Below are positions 41,462 through 53,400 of a stretch of DNA of 64,000 nt, one piece after another. The stretch is from Euonymus europaeus (Eukaryota; Streptophyta; Magnoliopsida; Celastrales; Celastraceae), in assembly GCA_963580455.1 (NCBI GenBank), contig OY756961.1:16101001-16165000 (forward strand), given 5' to 3'. The stretch's first letter is position 1, and each line of letters opens with the position of its first letter. The translations under genes and the position numbers were made by a program. The notes beneath the pieces are model-generated. The model had not been told where the DNA came from, did no database searches, and saw only the letters and a list, made by a program, of their open reading frames with translations.

Positions 41462-41621
41462 AAGCTTCATAGATTATTTCGATGCCAAAACACCAACTTT
41501 CTATGACAAATGGACAAAGCCGTTAAAAGCTCCTACATAGAGAGAGTTGAGCAACTTCGGACCATCAAAGTTGCTCGGTGTAAACTTTTTATTGTTCTTA
41601 TATGTCCAATTTCATGAGTAT
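41462..41621 (+). repeat. Representative satellite monomer (HindIII to HindIII, 160 bp)
   Basis: One full unit from one AAGCTT to the next, exactly 160 bp and close to the majority sequence. In order it contains: AAGCTTCATAG, the TaqI-containing TTTCGATG, the CCAACTTTCTATGACAAATG block, ACAAAGCCGTTAAAAGC (ACAAAACCGTT in most units), a purine-rich GAGAGAG run, the inverted repeat GAGCAACTT...AAGTTGCTC (41549-41576), a T-rich stretch ending TTATTGTTCTTATATG, and a GTC(A/C)AATTT...GAGTAT tail. The majority unit is about 36% GC with five CpG sites. Unit length is 1 mod 3, so no reading frame persists through successive units. Confidence 0.93.
41549..41576. other. Conserved 9-bp inverted repeat (dyad) within the monomer
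   Basis: GAGCAACTT and its exact reverse complement AAGTTGCTC flank a 10-bp spacer (CGGACCATCA). The structure recurs in a large fraction of monomers. The main subtypes weaken it by one base: AAATTGCTC in the right arm (CTATGTA-type units), or GAGCGACTT in the left arm, which leaves a single G:T position. It could extrude as a small cruciform or serve as a dimeric protein-binding site. Short dyads are a known feature of several centromeric satellites, but function here is inference. Confidence 0.7.
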
Positions 41622-43483
41622 AAGCTTCATAGATTATTTCGATGCCAAAACACCAACTTTCTATGAAAAATGGACGAAACCGTTAACAGCTCCTCTATAG
41701 AGAGAGTTGAGCAACTTCGGACCATCAAAATTGCTCTATGTACACTTTTTATTGTTCTTCTATGTAAAATTTTACGAGTATAAGCTTCGTAGATTATTTC
41801 GATGCCAAAACACCAACTTTCTATGACAAATGGACAAAGCCGTTAAAAGCTCCTCCATAGAGATAGTTGAGCAACTTCGGACTATCGAAGTTGCTCGGGA
41901 TAGACTTTTTATTGTTCTTCTATGTCAAATTTTACGAGTATAAGCTTCCTACATTATTTCGATGGCAAAACACCAACTTTCTATGACAAATGGACAAAGT
42001 CGTTAAAAGCTCCTTCATAAAGAGAGTTGAGCAACTTCGGACTATCAAAGTTGCTCGAGATAGACATTTTATTGTTTTTCTATGTCAAATTTTACGAGTA
42101 AAAGCTTCCTAGATTATTTCGATGCCAAAATACCAACTTTCTATGACAAATGGATAAAACCGTTAAAAGCTCTTCCATAGATAGAGTTGAGCAACTTCGG
42201 TCCATCCAAATTGCTCTATGCACACTTATTATTGTTCTTCTATGTCAAATTTTACGAGTATAAACTTCCTACATTATTTCGATGCCAAAACACCAACTTT
42301 CTATGACAAATGGACAAAACCGTTAAAAGCTCCTCCATAGAGAGAGTTGAGCAACTTCGGACCATCAAAGTTGCTCGGTGTACACTTTTTACTTTTCTTC
42401 TATGTGAAATTTTACGAGTATAAGCTTCCTAGATTTGATTCGATGTCAAAACACCAACTTTCTTTGACAAATGGACAAAACCGTTAAAAGGTCGTCCATA
42501 GAGAATGTTGAGCGACTTCGGACCATCAAAGTTGCTCGATGTACAATTTTTATTGTTCTTATATGTCAAATTTTACGAGTATAAGCTTCATAAATTATTT
42601 CGATGCCAAAACACCAACTTTCTATGAGAAATAGACAAAACCGTTAAAAGCTCCTCCATAGAGGGAGTTGAGCAACTTCGAACCATCAAAGTTGCTCGGT
42701 GTACAATTTTTATTGTTCTTATATGTCAAATTTTACGAGTATAAGCTTCATAGATTATTTCGATGCCAAAACACCAACTTTCTATGACAAATTGACAAAA
42801 GCCTTAAAAGCTCCTCCATAGAGAGAGTTGAGCAACTTCCGACCATCAAAGGTGCTCGGTGTACACTTTTTATTGTTCTTATATGTCAAATTTTATAAGT
42901 ATAAGCTTCATAGATTATTTCGATGCCAAAACACCAACTTTCTAAGACAAATGGACAAAACCGTTAAGAGCTCCTCCATAAGGAGAGTTGAGCGACTTCG
43001 GACCATCAAAATTGCTCTACGTACACTTTTTATTGTTCTTCTATGTCAAATTTTATGAGTATAAGAGCTTCCTAGATTATTTCGATGCCAAAACACCAAC
43101 TTTCTATGACAAATGGACAGAACCGTTAAAAGCTCCTCCATAGAAGGAGTTGAGCAACTTTGGACCATCAAAATTGCTCTATGTATACTTTTTATTGTTC
43201 TTCTATGTCAAATTTTACAAGTATAAGCTTCCTAGATTATTTTGATGCCAAAACACCAACTTTCTATGACAAATGAACAAAACCGTTAAAAGCTCCTCCA
43301 TAGAGAGTGTTGAGCGACTTCGGACCTTCAAAGTTGGTCGGTGTACAATTTTTATTGTTCTTATATGTCAAATTTTACGAGTATAAGCTTCCTAGATTAT
43401 TTCGATGCCAAAACACCAACTTTCTATGACAAATGGACAAAACCGTTAAAAGCTCCTGCCTAGAGAGTGTTGAGCGACTTCGG

Positions 43484-46400
43484 AACTTCAAAGTTGCTCG
43501 GTGTACAATTTTTATTGTTCTTATATGTCAAATTTTACGAGTATAAGCTTCCTACATTATTTCGATGCCAAAACACCAACTTTCTATGGCAAATGGACAA
43601 AGCCGTTAAAAGCTCCTCCACAGAGAGAATTGAGCAACTTCGGACTATCAAAGTTGCTCGAGATAGACAATTTATTGTTTTTCTATGTCAAATTTTACGA
43701 GTAAAAGCTTCCTAGATTATTTCGATGCCAAAATATCAACTTTCTATGACAAATGGATAAAACAGTTAAAAGCTCCTCCATAGATAGAGTTGAGCAACTT
43801 CGGACCATCATAATTGCTCTATGTACACTTATTATTGTTCTTCTATGTAAAATTTTACGAGTATAAGCTTCCTAGATTATTTCGATGCCAAAACACCAAC
43901 TTTCTATGACAAATGGACAAAGCCGTTAAAAGCTCCTCCATAGAGAGAGTTGAGCAACTTCGGACTATCAAAGTTGCTCGAGATAGACAATTTATTGTTT
44001 TTCTATGTCAAATTTTACGAGTAAAAGCTTCCTAGATTATTTCGATGCCAAAATACCAACTTTCTATGACAAATGGATAAAACAGTTAAAAGCTCTTCCA
44101 TAGATAGAGTTGAGCAACTTCGGACCATCCAAATTGCTCTATGTACACTTATTATTGTTCTTATATGTCAAATTTTATGAGTATAAGCTTCATAGATTAT
44201 TTCGATGCTAAAACACCAACTTTCTATGACAAATGGACGAAACCGTTAAAAGCTCCTCCATAGAGAGAGTTCAGCAACTTCGGACCATCAAAATTGCTCT
44301 ATCTATACTTTTTATTTTACTTCTATGTCAAATTTTACGAGTATAAGCTTCCTATATTATTTCGATGCCAAAACAAACACTTTCTATGACAAATGGACAA
44401 AACCGCTAAAAGCTCCTCCATAGAGAGTGTTGAGCGACTTCGGACCTTCACAGTTGCTCGGTGTACAATTTTTATTGTTCTTATATGTTAAATTTTACGA
44501 GTATAAGCTTCATAGATTATTTCGATGCCAAAACACCAACTTTCTTTGACAAATGGACAAAACCGTTAGAAGCTCCTCCATAGAGAGAGTTGAGCAACTT
44601 CGGATTATCAAAGTTGCTCGGGATAGACTTTTTATTGTTCTTCTATGTCAAATTTTACGAGTCTAAGCTTCCTACATTATTTCGATGCCAAAACACCAAC
44701 TTTTTATGACAAATGGACAAAGCCGTTAAAAGCTCCTCCATAGAGAGAGTTGAGCAACTTCGGACCATCAAAGTTGCTCGGTGTAAAATTTTTATTGTTC
44801 TCTTATGTCAAATTTTTTGAGTATAAGCTTCATAGATTATTTCGATGCCAAAACACCAACTTTCTATGACAAATGGACAAAACCGTTAAGAGCTCCTCCA
44901 TAGAGAGAGTTGAGCAACTTCGGAATATCAAAGTTGCTCGAGATAGACATTTTATTGTTCTTCTATGTCAAATTTTACGAGTATATGCTTCCTAGATTAT
45001 TTCGATGCCAAAACACCAACTTTCTATGACAGATGGAAAAAACTGTTAAAAGCTCCTCCATAGAGTGAGTTGAGCAACTTCGGACCATCAAAATTGCTCT
45101 ATGTACGCTTTTTATTGTTCTTCTATGTCAAATTTTACGAGTATAAGCTTTTTAGATTATTTCGATTGTAAAACACCAACTTTCTATGACAAATGGACCA
45201 AACCGTTAAAAGCTCCTCAATAGAGTGTGTTGAGCGACTTCAGACCTTCAAAGTTACACAGTGTTCAATTTTTATTGTTCTTATATATAAATTTTACGAG
45301 TATAAGCTTCATAGATTATTTCGATTCCAAAACACCAACTTTCTATGACAAATGGACAAAACCGTTAAAAGCTTCTCCATAGAGAGAGTTGAGCCACTTC
45401 GGACCATCAAAGTTGCTCGGTGTACATTTTTTATTGTTCTTATATGTCAAATTTTATGAGTATAAGCTTCATAGATTATTTCGATGCCGAAACACCAACT
45501 TTCTATGACAAATGGACGAAACCGTTAAAAGCTCCTCCATAGAGAGTGTTGAGCAACTTCGGACCATCAAAATTGCTCTATGTATAATTTTTATTGTTCT
45601 TCTATGTCAAATTTTACGAGTATAAGCTTCCTAGATTATTTCGATGACAAAACAAGAACTTTCTATGACAAATGGACAAAACCGTTAAAAGCTCCTCCCT
45701 AGAGAGTGTTGAGCGACTTCGGACCTTCAAAGTTGCTCGGTGTACAATTTTTATTGTTCTTATATGTCAAATTTTACGAGTATAAGCTTCATAGATTATT
45801 ATGATGCCCAAACACCAACTTTCTATGACAAATGGACAAAACCGTTAAAAGCTCCTCTATAGAGAGAATTGAGCAACTTCAGACCATCAAAGTTACTCGG
45901 TGTACAATTTTTATTGTTCTCATATGTCAAATATTACGAGTATAAGCTTCATAGATTATTTCGATGCCAAAACACCAACTTTCTATGACAAATGGACAAA
46001 GCCGTTAAAAGCTCCTACATAGAGAGAGTTGAGCAACTTCGGACCATCAAAGTTGCTCGGTGTAAACTTTTTATTGTTCTTATATGTCCAATTTTATGAG
46101 TATAAGCTTCATAGATTATTTCGATGCCAAAACACCAACTTTCTATGAAAAATGGACGAAACCGTTAACAGCTCCTCTATAGAGAGAGTTGAGCAACTTC
46201 GGACCATCGAAATTGCTCTATGTACACTTTTTATTGTTCTTCTATGTAAAATTTTACGAGTATAAGCTTCGTAGATTATTTCGATGCCAAAACACCAACT
46301 TTCTATGACAAATGGACAAAGCCGTTAAAAGCTCCTCCATAGAGATAGTTGAGCAACTTCGGACTATCGAAGTTCCTCGGGATAGACTTTTTATTGTTCT

Positions 46401-47963
46401 TCTATGTCAAATTTTACGAGTATAAGCTTCCTACATTATTTCGATGGCAAAACACCAACTTTTTATGACAAATGGACAAAGTCGTTAAAAGCTCCTCCAT
46501 AAAGAGAGTTGAGCAACTTCGGACTATCAAAGTTGCTCGAGATAGACATTTTATTGTTTTTCTATGTCAAATTTTACGAGTAAAAGCTTCCTAGATTATT
46601 TCGATGCCAAAATACCAACTTTCTATGACAAATGGATAAACCGTTAAAAGCTCTTCCATAGATAGAGTTGAGCAACTTCGGACCATCCAAATTGCTCTAT
46701 GCACACTTATTATTGTTCTTCTATGTCAAATTTTACGAGTATAAACTTCCTACATTATTTCGATGCCAAAACACCAACTTTCTATGACAAATGGACAAAA
46801 CCGTTAAAAGCTCCTCCATAGAGAGAGTTGAGCAACTTCGGACAATCAAAGTTGCTCGCTGTACACTTTTTATTTTTCTTCTATGTGAAATTTTACGAGT
46901 ATAAGCTTCCTATATTATTTCGATGTCAAAACACCAACTTTCTTTGACAAATGGACAAAACCGTTAAAAGCTCGTCCATAGAGAATGTTGAGCGACATCG
47001 GACCATCAAAGTTGCTCGATGTACAATTTTTATTGTTCTTATATGTCAAATTTTACGAGTATAAGCTTCATAAATTATTTCGATGCTAAAACACCAACTT
47101 TCTATGAGAAATAGACAAAACCGTTAAAAGCTCCTCCATAGAGGGAGTTGAGCAACTTCGAACCATCAAAGTTGCTCGGTGTACAATTTTTATTGTTCTT
47201 ATATGTCAAATTTTACGATTATAAGCTTCATAGATTATTTCGATGCCAAAACACCAACTTTCTATGACAAATTGACAAAAGCCTTAAAAGCTCCTCCATA
47301 GAGAGAGTTGAGCAACTTCTGACCATCAAAGGTGCTCGGTGTACACTTTTTATTGTTCTTATATGTCAAATTTTATAAGTATAAGCTTCATAGATTATTT
47401 CGATGCCAAAACACCAACTTTCTAAGACAAATGGACAAAACCGTTAAGAGCTCCTCCATAAGGAGAGTTGAGCGACTTCGGACCATCAAAATTGCTCTAC
47501 GTACACTTTTTATTGTTCTTCTATGTCAAATTTTATGAGTATAAGAGCTTCCTAGATTATTTCGATGCCAAAACACCAACTTTCTATGACAAATGGACAG
47601 AACCGTTAAAAGCTCCTCCATAGAAGGAGTTGAGCAACTTTGGACCATCAAAATTGCTCTATGTATACTTTTTATTGTTCTTCTATGTCAAATTTTACAA
47701 GTATAAGCTTCCTAGATTATTTCGATGCCAAAACACCAACTTTCTATGACAAATGAACAAAACCGTTAAAAGCTCCTCCATAGAGAGTGTTGAGCGACTT
47801 CGGACCTTCAAAGTTGGTCGGTGTACAATTTTTATTGTTCTTATATGTCAAATTTTACGAGTATAAGCTTCCTAGATTATTTCGATGCCAAAACACCAAC
47901 TTTCTATGACAAATGGACAAAACCGTTAAAAGCTCCTCCCTAGAGAGTGTTGAGCGACTTCGG
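43484..47963. repeat. Long HOR, copy 4 (28 monomers, 4,480 bp)
   Basis: Same marker series as copy 1 (offset 9,448 bp at its start, matching copy 2 at 5,285 bp). A block of about three extra monomers is present at about 45300-45780, just after a unit with a small deletion (TATATAAATTTTACG). The right part keeps CCATAAGGAGAG and ATAAGAGCTTCC. Confidence 0.84.
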
Positions 47964-49190
47964 AACTTCAAAGTTGCTCGGTGTACAATTTTTATTGTTC
48001 TTATATGTCAAATTTTACGAGTATAAGCTTCCTAGATTATTTCGATGTCAAAACACCAACTTTCTTTGACAAATGGAGAAAACCGTTAAAAGCTCGTCCA
48101 TAGAGAATGTTGAGCGACTTCGGACCATCAAAGTTGCTCGATGTACAATTTTTATTGTTCTTATATGTCAAATTTTACGAGTATAAGCTTCATAAATTAT
48201 TTCGATGCTAAAACACCAACTTTCTATGAGAAATAGACAAAACCGTTAAAAGCTCCTCCATAGAGGAGTTGAGCAACTTCGAACCATCAAAGTTGCTCGG
48301 TGTACAATTTTTATTGTTCTTATATGTCAAATTTTACGAGTATAAGCTTCATAGATTATTTCGATGCCAAAACACCAACTTTCTATGACAAATTGACAAA
48401 AGCCTTAAAAGCTCCTCCATAGAGAGAGTTGAGCAACTTCCGACCATCAAAGGTGCTCGGTGTACACTTTTTATTGTTCTTATATGTCAAATTTTATAAG
48501 TATAAGCTTCATAGATTATTTCGATGCCAAAACACCAACTTTCTAAGACAAATGGACAAAACCGTTAAGAGCTCCTCCATAAGGAGAGTTGAGCGACTTC
48601 GGACCATCAAAATTGCTCTACGTACACTTTTTATTGTTCTTCTATGTCAAATTTTATGAGTATAAGAGCTTCCTAGATTATTTCGATGCCAAAACACCAA
48701 CTTTCTATGACAAATGGACAGAACCGTTAAAAGCTCCTCCATAGAAGGAGTTGAGCAACTTTGGACCATCAAAATTGCTCTATGTATACTTTTTATTGTT
48801 CTTCTATGTCAAATTTTACAAGTATAAGCTTCCTAGATTATTTCGATGCTAAAACACCAACTTTCTATGAGAAATAGACAAAACCGTTAAAAGCTCCTCC
48901 ATAGAGGGAGTTGAGCAACTTCGAACCATCAAAGTTGCTCGGTGTACAATTTTTATTGTTCTTATATGTCAAATTTTACGAGTATAAGCTTCATAGATTA
49001 TTTCGATGCCAAAACACCAACTTTCTATGACAAATTGACAAAAGCGTTAAAAACTCCTCCATAGAGAGAGTTGAGCAACTTCCGACCATCAAAGGTGCTC
49101 GGTGTACACTTTTATTGTTCTTATATGTCAAATTTTATAAGTATAAGCTTCATAGATTATTTCGATGCCAAAACACCAACTTTCTTTGAC
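47964..49190. repeat. Short partial HOR copies (7-mer and 4-mer spacing)
   Basis: 48031-48850 repeats 46910-47730 at +1,121 bp (7 monomers), with TCGTCCATAGAGAATG, GAGAAATAGAC, CCATAAGGAGAG and ATAAGAGCTTCC. 48844-49180 then repeats 48203-48540 at +641 bp (4 monomers). These are nested re-amplifications of the right end of copy 4. Confidence 0.8.
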
Positions 49191-50199
49191 AAATGGACAA
49201 ACCGTTAAAAGCTCCTCCATAGAGAGAGTTCAGCAACTTCGGACTATCAAAATTGCTCTATGTATACTTTTTATTTTACTTCTATGTCAAATTTTACGAG
49301 TATAAGCTTCCTAGATTATTTCGATGCCAAAACAAACACTTTCTATGACAAATGGACAAAACCGCTAAAAGCTCCTCCATAGAGAGTGTTGAGCGACTTC
49401 GGACCTTCAAAGTTGCTCTGTGTACAATTTTTATTGTTCTTATATGTAAAATTTTATGAGTATAAGCTTCATAGATTATTTCGATGCCAAAACACCAACT
49501 TTCTTTGACAAATGGACAAAACCGTTAGAAGCTCCTCCATAGAGAGAGTTGAGCAACTTCGGATTCTCAAAGTTGCTCGGGATAGACTTTTTATTGTTCT
49601 TCTATGTCAAATTTTACGAGTATAAGCTTCCTACATTATTTCGATACCAAAACACCAACTTTCTATGACAAATGGACAAAGCCGTTAAAAGCTCCTCCAT
49701 AGAGATAGTTGAGCAACTTCGGACTATCAAAGTTGCTCGGTGTAAAATTTTTATTGTTCTCATATGTCAAATTTTTTGAGTATAAGCTTCATAGATTATT
49801 TCGATGCCAAAACACCAACTTTCTATGACAAATGGACAAAACCGTTAAGAGCTCCTCCATAGAGAGAGTTGAGCAACTTCGGAATATCAAAGTTGCTCGA
49901 GATAGACATTTTATTGTTCTTCAATGTCAAATTTTACGAGTATAAGCTTCCTAGATTATTTCGATGCCAAAACACCAACTTTCTATGACAGATGGAAAAA
50001 ACCGTTAAAAGCTCCTCCATAGAGTGAGTTGAGCAACTTCGGACCATCAAAATTGCTCTATGTATGCTTTTTATTGTTCTTCTATGTCAAATTTTACGAG
50101 TATAAGCTTTTTAGATTATTTCGATTGCAAAACACCAACTTTCTATGATAAATGGACCAAACCGTTAAAAGCTCCTCAATAGAGAGTGTTGAGCGACTT

Positions 50200-50260
50200 C
50201 AGGCCTTCAAAGTTGCACAGTGTACAATTTTTATTTCGATGCCAAAACACCAACTTTCTA
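50200..50260. repeat. Truncated monomer junction (unit of 115 bp)
   Basis: CCAA landmarks at 50135 and 50250 are 115 bp apart. ACAATTTTTATT runs straight into TCGATGCC, deleting 45 bp that include AAGCTT. Both edges share TTATT, giving clear microhomology. The sequence changes from 34-49 kb-type units to 31-33 kb-type units at this point. Confidence 0.87.
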
Positions 50261-52000
50261 TGACAAATGGACAAAACCGTTAAAAGCTCCTCCATAGAGA
50301 GAGTGGAGCAACTTCTGACTATCAAAGTTGCTCGAGATAGACATTTTATTGTTTTTCTATGTCAAATTTTACGAGTATAAGCTTCCTAGATTATTTCGAT
50401 GCCAAAACACCAACTTTCTATGACAAATGGACAAAACCGTTAAAAGCTCCTCCATAGAGTGAGTTGAGCAACTTCGGACCATCAAAATTGCTCTATGTAC
50501 ACTTTTTATTGTTCTTCTATGTCAAATTTTACGAGTATAAGCTTTCTAGATTATTTCGATGCCAAAACACCAACTTTCTATGACAAATGGACGAAACCGT
50601 TAAAAGCTCCTCCATAGAGAGTGTTGAGCAACTTCGGACCATCAAAATTGCTCTATGTATACTTTTTATTGTTGTTCTATGTCAAATTTTACGATTATAA
50701 GCTTCCTAGATTAATTCGATGCCAAAACACCAACTTTCTGTGACAAATGGACTAAACCGTTAAAAGCTCCTCTATACAGAGTGTTGAGCGACTTCGGACC
50801 ATCAAAGTTGCTCGGTGTACAATTTTTATTGTTCTTATGTGTCAAATTTTACAAGTATAAGCTTCATATATTATTTCGGTCCCAAAACACCAACTTTCTA
50901 TGACAAATGGACAAAGCCGTTAAAAGCTCCTCCATAGAGAGAGTTGAGCAACTTCGGACCATCAAAGTTGCTCGGTGTACACTTTTTATTGTTCTTATAT
51001 GTCCAATTTATGAGTATAAGCTTCATAGATTATTTCGATGCCAAAACACCAACTTTCTATGAAAAATGGACGAAACCGTTAACAGCTCCTCCATAGAGAG
51101 AGTTGAGCAACTTCGGACCATTATAATTGCTCTATGTACACTTTTATTGTTCTTCTATGTATAATTTTACGAGTATAAGCTTCCTAGATTATTTCGATGC
51201 CAAAACCCCAACTTTCTATGACAAATGGACAAAGCCGTTAAAAGCTCCTCCATAGAGATAGTTGAGCAACTTCGGACTATCGAAGTTGCTCGGGATAGAC
51301 TTTTTATTGTTCTTCTATGTCAAATTTTACGAGTATAAGCTTCCTACATTATTTCGATTGCAAAACACCAACTTTCTATGAAAAATGGACAAAGCCGTTA
51401 AAAGCTCCTCCATAGAGAGAGTTGAGCAACTTCCGACTATCAAAGTTGCTCGAGATAGACCTTTTATTGTTTTTCTATGTCAAATTTTACGAGTAAAAGC
51501 TTCCTAGATTATTTCAATGCCAAAATACCAACTTTCTATGACAAATGGATAAAACCGTTAAAAGCTCTTCCATAGATAGAGTTGAGCAACTTCGGACCAT
51601 CCAAATTGCTCTATGTACACTTATTATTGTTCTACTTTGTCAAATTTTACGAGTATAAACTTCCTACATTATTTCGATGCCAAAACAACAACTTTCTATG
51701 ACAAATGGACAAAACCGTTAAAAGCTCCACCATAGAGAGAGTTGAGCAACTTCGGACCATCAAAATTGCTCTTTGTACACTTTTTATTTTTCTTCTAAGT
51801 GAAATTTTACGAGACTAAGCTTCCTAGATTATTTCGATGTCAAAACACCAACTTTCTGTGACAACTGGACAAAACCGTTAAAAGCTCCTCCATTAAGAGA
51901 GTTGATCAACTTCGGACCATCAAAGTTGCTCGGTATACAGTTTTTATTGTATTTCTATGTCAAATTTTACGAGTATAAGCTTCCTAGATTATTTCGATGC
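50261..52000. repeat. Patchwork of two earlier domains
   Basis: About 50400-50890 follows the variant order of about 31730-32210, including GTTGTTCTATG, TTACGATTATAAG, CTGTGAC, CTATACAGAG and TTTCGGTCCC. About 50900-51830 follows about 36060-37000, including TGTCCAATTT, CGTTAACAGC, CGAAGTTGCTCGGGATAG and CACTTATTATTG. This is a join between segments that lie over 4 kb apart elsewhere. Confidence 0.78.
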
Positions 52001-53400
52001 CAAAACACCAACTTTCTATGATAAATGGACGAAACCGTTAAAAGCTCCCCCATAGAGAGTGTTGAGCGACTTCGAACCATCAAAGTTGCTCGGTATACAA
52101 TTTTTATTGTTCTTATATGTCAAATTTTACGAGTATAAGCTTCATAAATTATTTCGATGCCAAAACACCAACTTTCTATGAGAAATAGACAAAACCGTTA
52201 AAAGCTCCTCCATAGAGAGAGTTGAGCAACTTCGGACCATCAAAGTTGCTCGGTATACAGTTTTTATTGTTCTTATATGTCAAATTTTATGAGTATAAGC
52301 TACACAGATGATTTCGATGCCAAAACAGAAACTTTTTATGACAATTAGACAAAACCGTTAAAAGCTCCTCCATAGAGAGAGTTGAGCAACTTCGGACCAT
52401 CAATGTTGTTCGGTTTACAATTTTTATTATTCTCATATGTCAAATTTTCGAGTATAAGCTTCATAGATTATTTCGATGCCAAAACACCAACTTTCTATGA
52501 GAAATAGACAAAACCGTTAAAAGCTCCACCATAGAGGGAGTTGAGCAACTCCGGACCATCAAAGTTGCTCGGTGTACAATTTTTATTGTTCTTCTATGTC
52601 AAATTTAACGAATATAAGCTTCCTAGGTTATTTCGATGCCAAAACACCAACTTTCTATGACAAATGGACGAAACCGTTAAAAGCTCCTCCATAGAGAGAG
52701 TTGATCAACTTCGGACCATCAAAATTGCTCGGTGTATAATTTTTATTGTTCTCATATGTCAAATTTACGAGTATAAGCTTCAAAGATTTTTTCGATGCCA
52801 AAACACGAACTTTCTAAGACAAATGGACAAAACCGTTAAGAGCTCCTCCATAAAGAGAGTTGAGCGACTTCGGACCATCAAAATTGCTCTATGTACACTT
52901 TTTATTGTTCTTCTATGTCAAATTTTATGAGTATAAGAGCCTCCTAGATTATTTCGATGCCAAAACGCCAACTTTCTATGACAAATGGACAAAACCGTTA
53001 AAAGCTTCTCCATAGAGAGAGTTGAGCAACTTCGGACCATCAAAATTGCTCTATGAACACTTTTTCTTGTTCTTCTATGTCACATTTTACGAGTGTAAGC
53101 TTCCGAGATTATTTCGATGCCAAAACACCAACGTTCAATGAAAAATGGACAAAACCGTTAAAAACTCCTCCATAGAGAGAGTTGAGCAACATCGGACCAT
53201 CAAAGTTGCTCGGTGTACAATTTTTATTGTTCTTCTATGTCAAATTTTACGAGTATAAGCTTCCTAGATTATTTCGATGCCAAAACACCAACGTTCAATG
53301 CAAAATGGACAAAACCGTTAAAAGCTCCTCCATAGAGAGAGTTGAGCAACATCGGACCATCAAAGTTGCTCGGTGTACAATTTTTATTGTTCTTCTATGT

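Larger units (their letters stand above)
39801..43483. repeat. Long HOR, copy 3 (23 monomers, 3,683 bp)
   Basis: A near-duplicate of copy 1 at a constant offset of 5,445 bp from about 39890 onward. It shares private variants with copy 1 rather than copy 2 (CCAAGTTGCTCTATG, CAAAGTTTACG). Two monomers present in copy 1 (about 34141-34440) are missing at its left end. Differences noticed include loss of a HindIII site (AAGGTT near 40183). Confidence 0.86.

Noticed and set aside
41549..41590. Stem-loop followed by a T-rich run, resembling a bacterial intrinsic terminator
   Set aside because: It occurs in every monomer of a eukaryotic-type satellite with no genes upstream, and the T-run is separated from the stem by CGGTGTAAAC or similar.
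41462..41621. CENP-B box (TTCG....A..CGGG)
   Set aside because: Both TTCG sites in the monomer lack the CGGG half. The CTTCGGACCATCAAAG site keeps TTCG and the central A but reads AAAG where CGGG is required.
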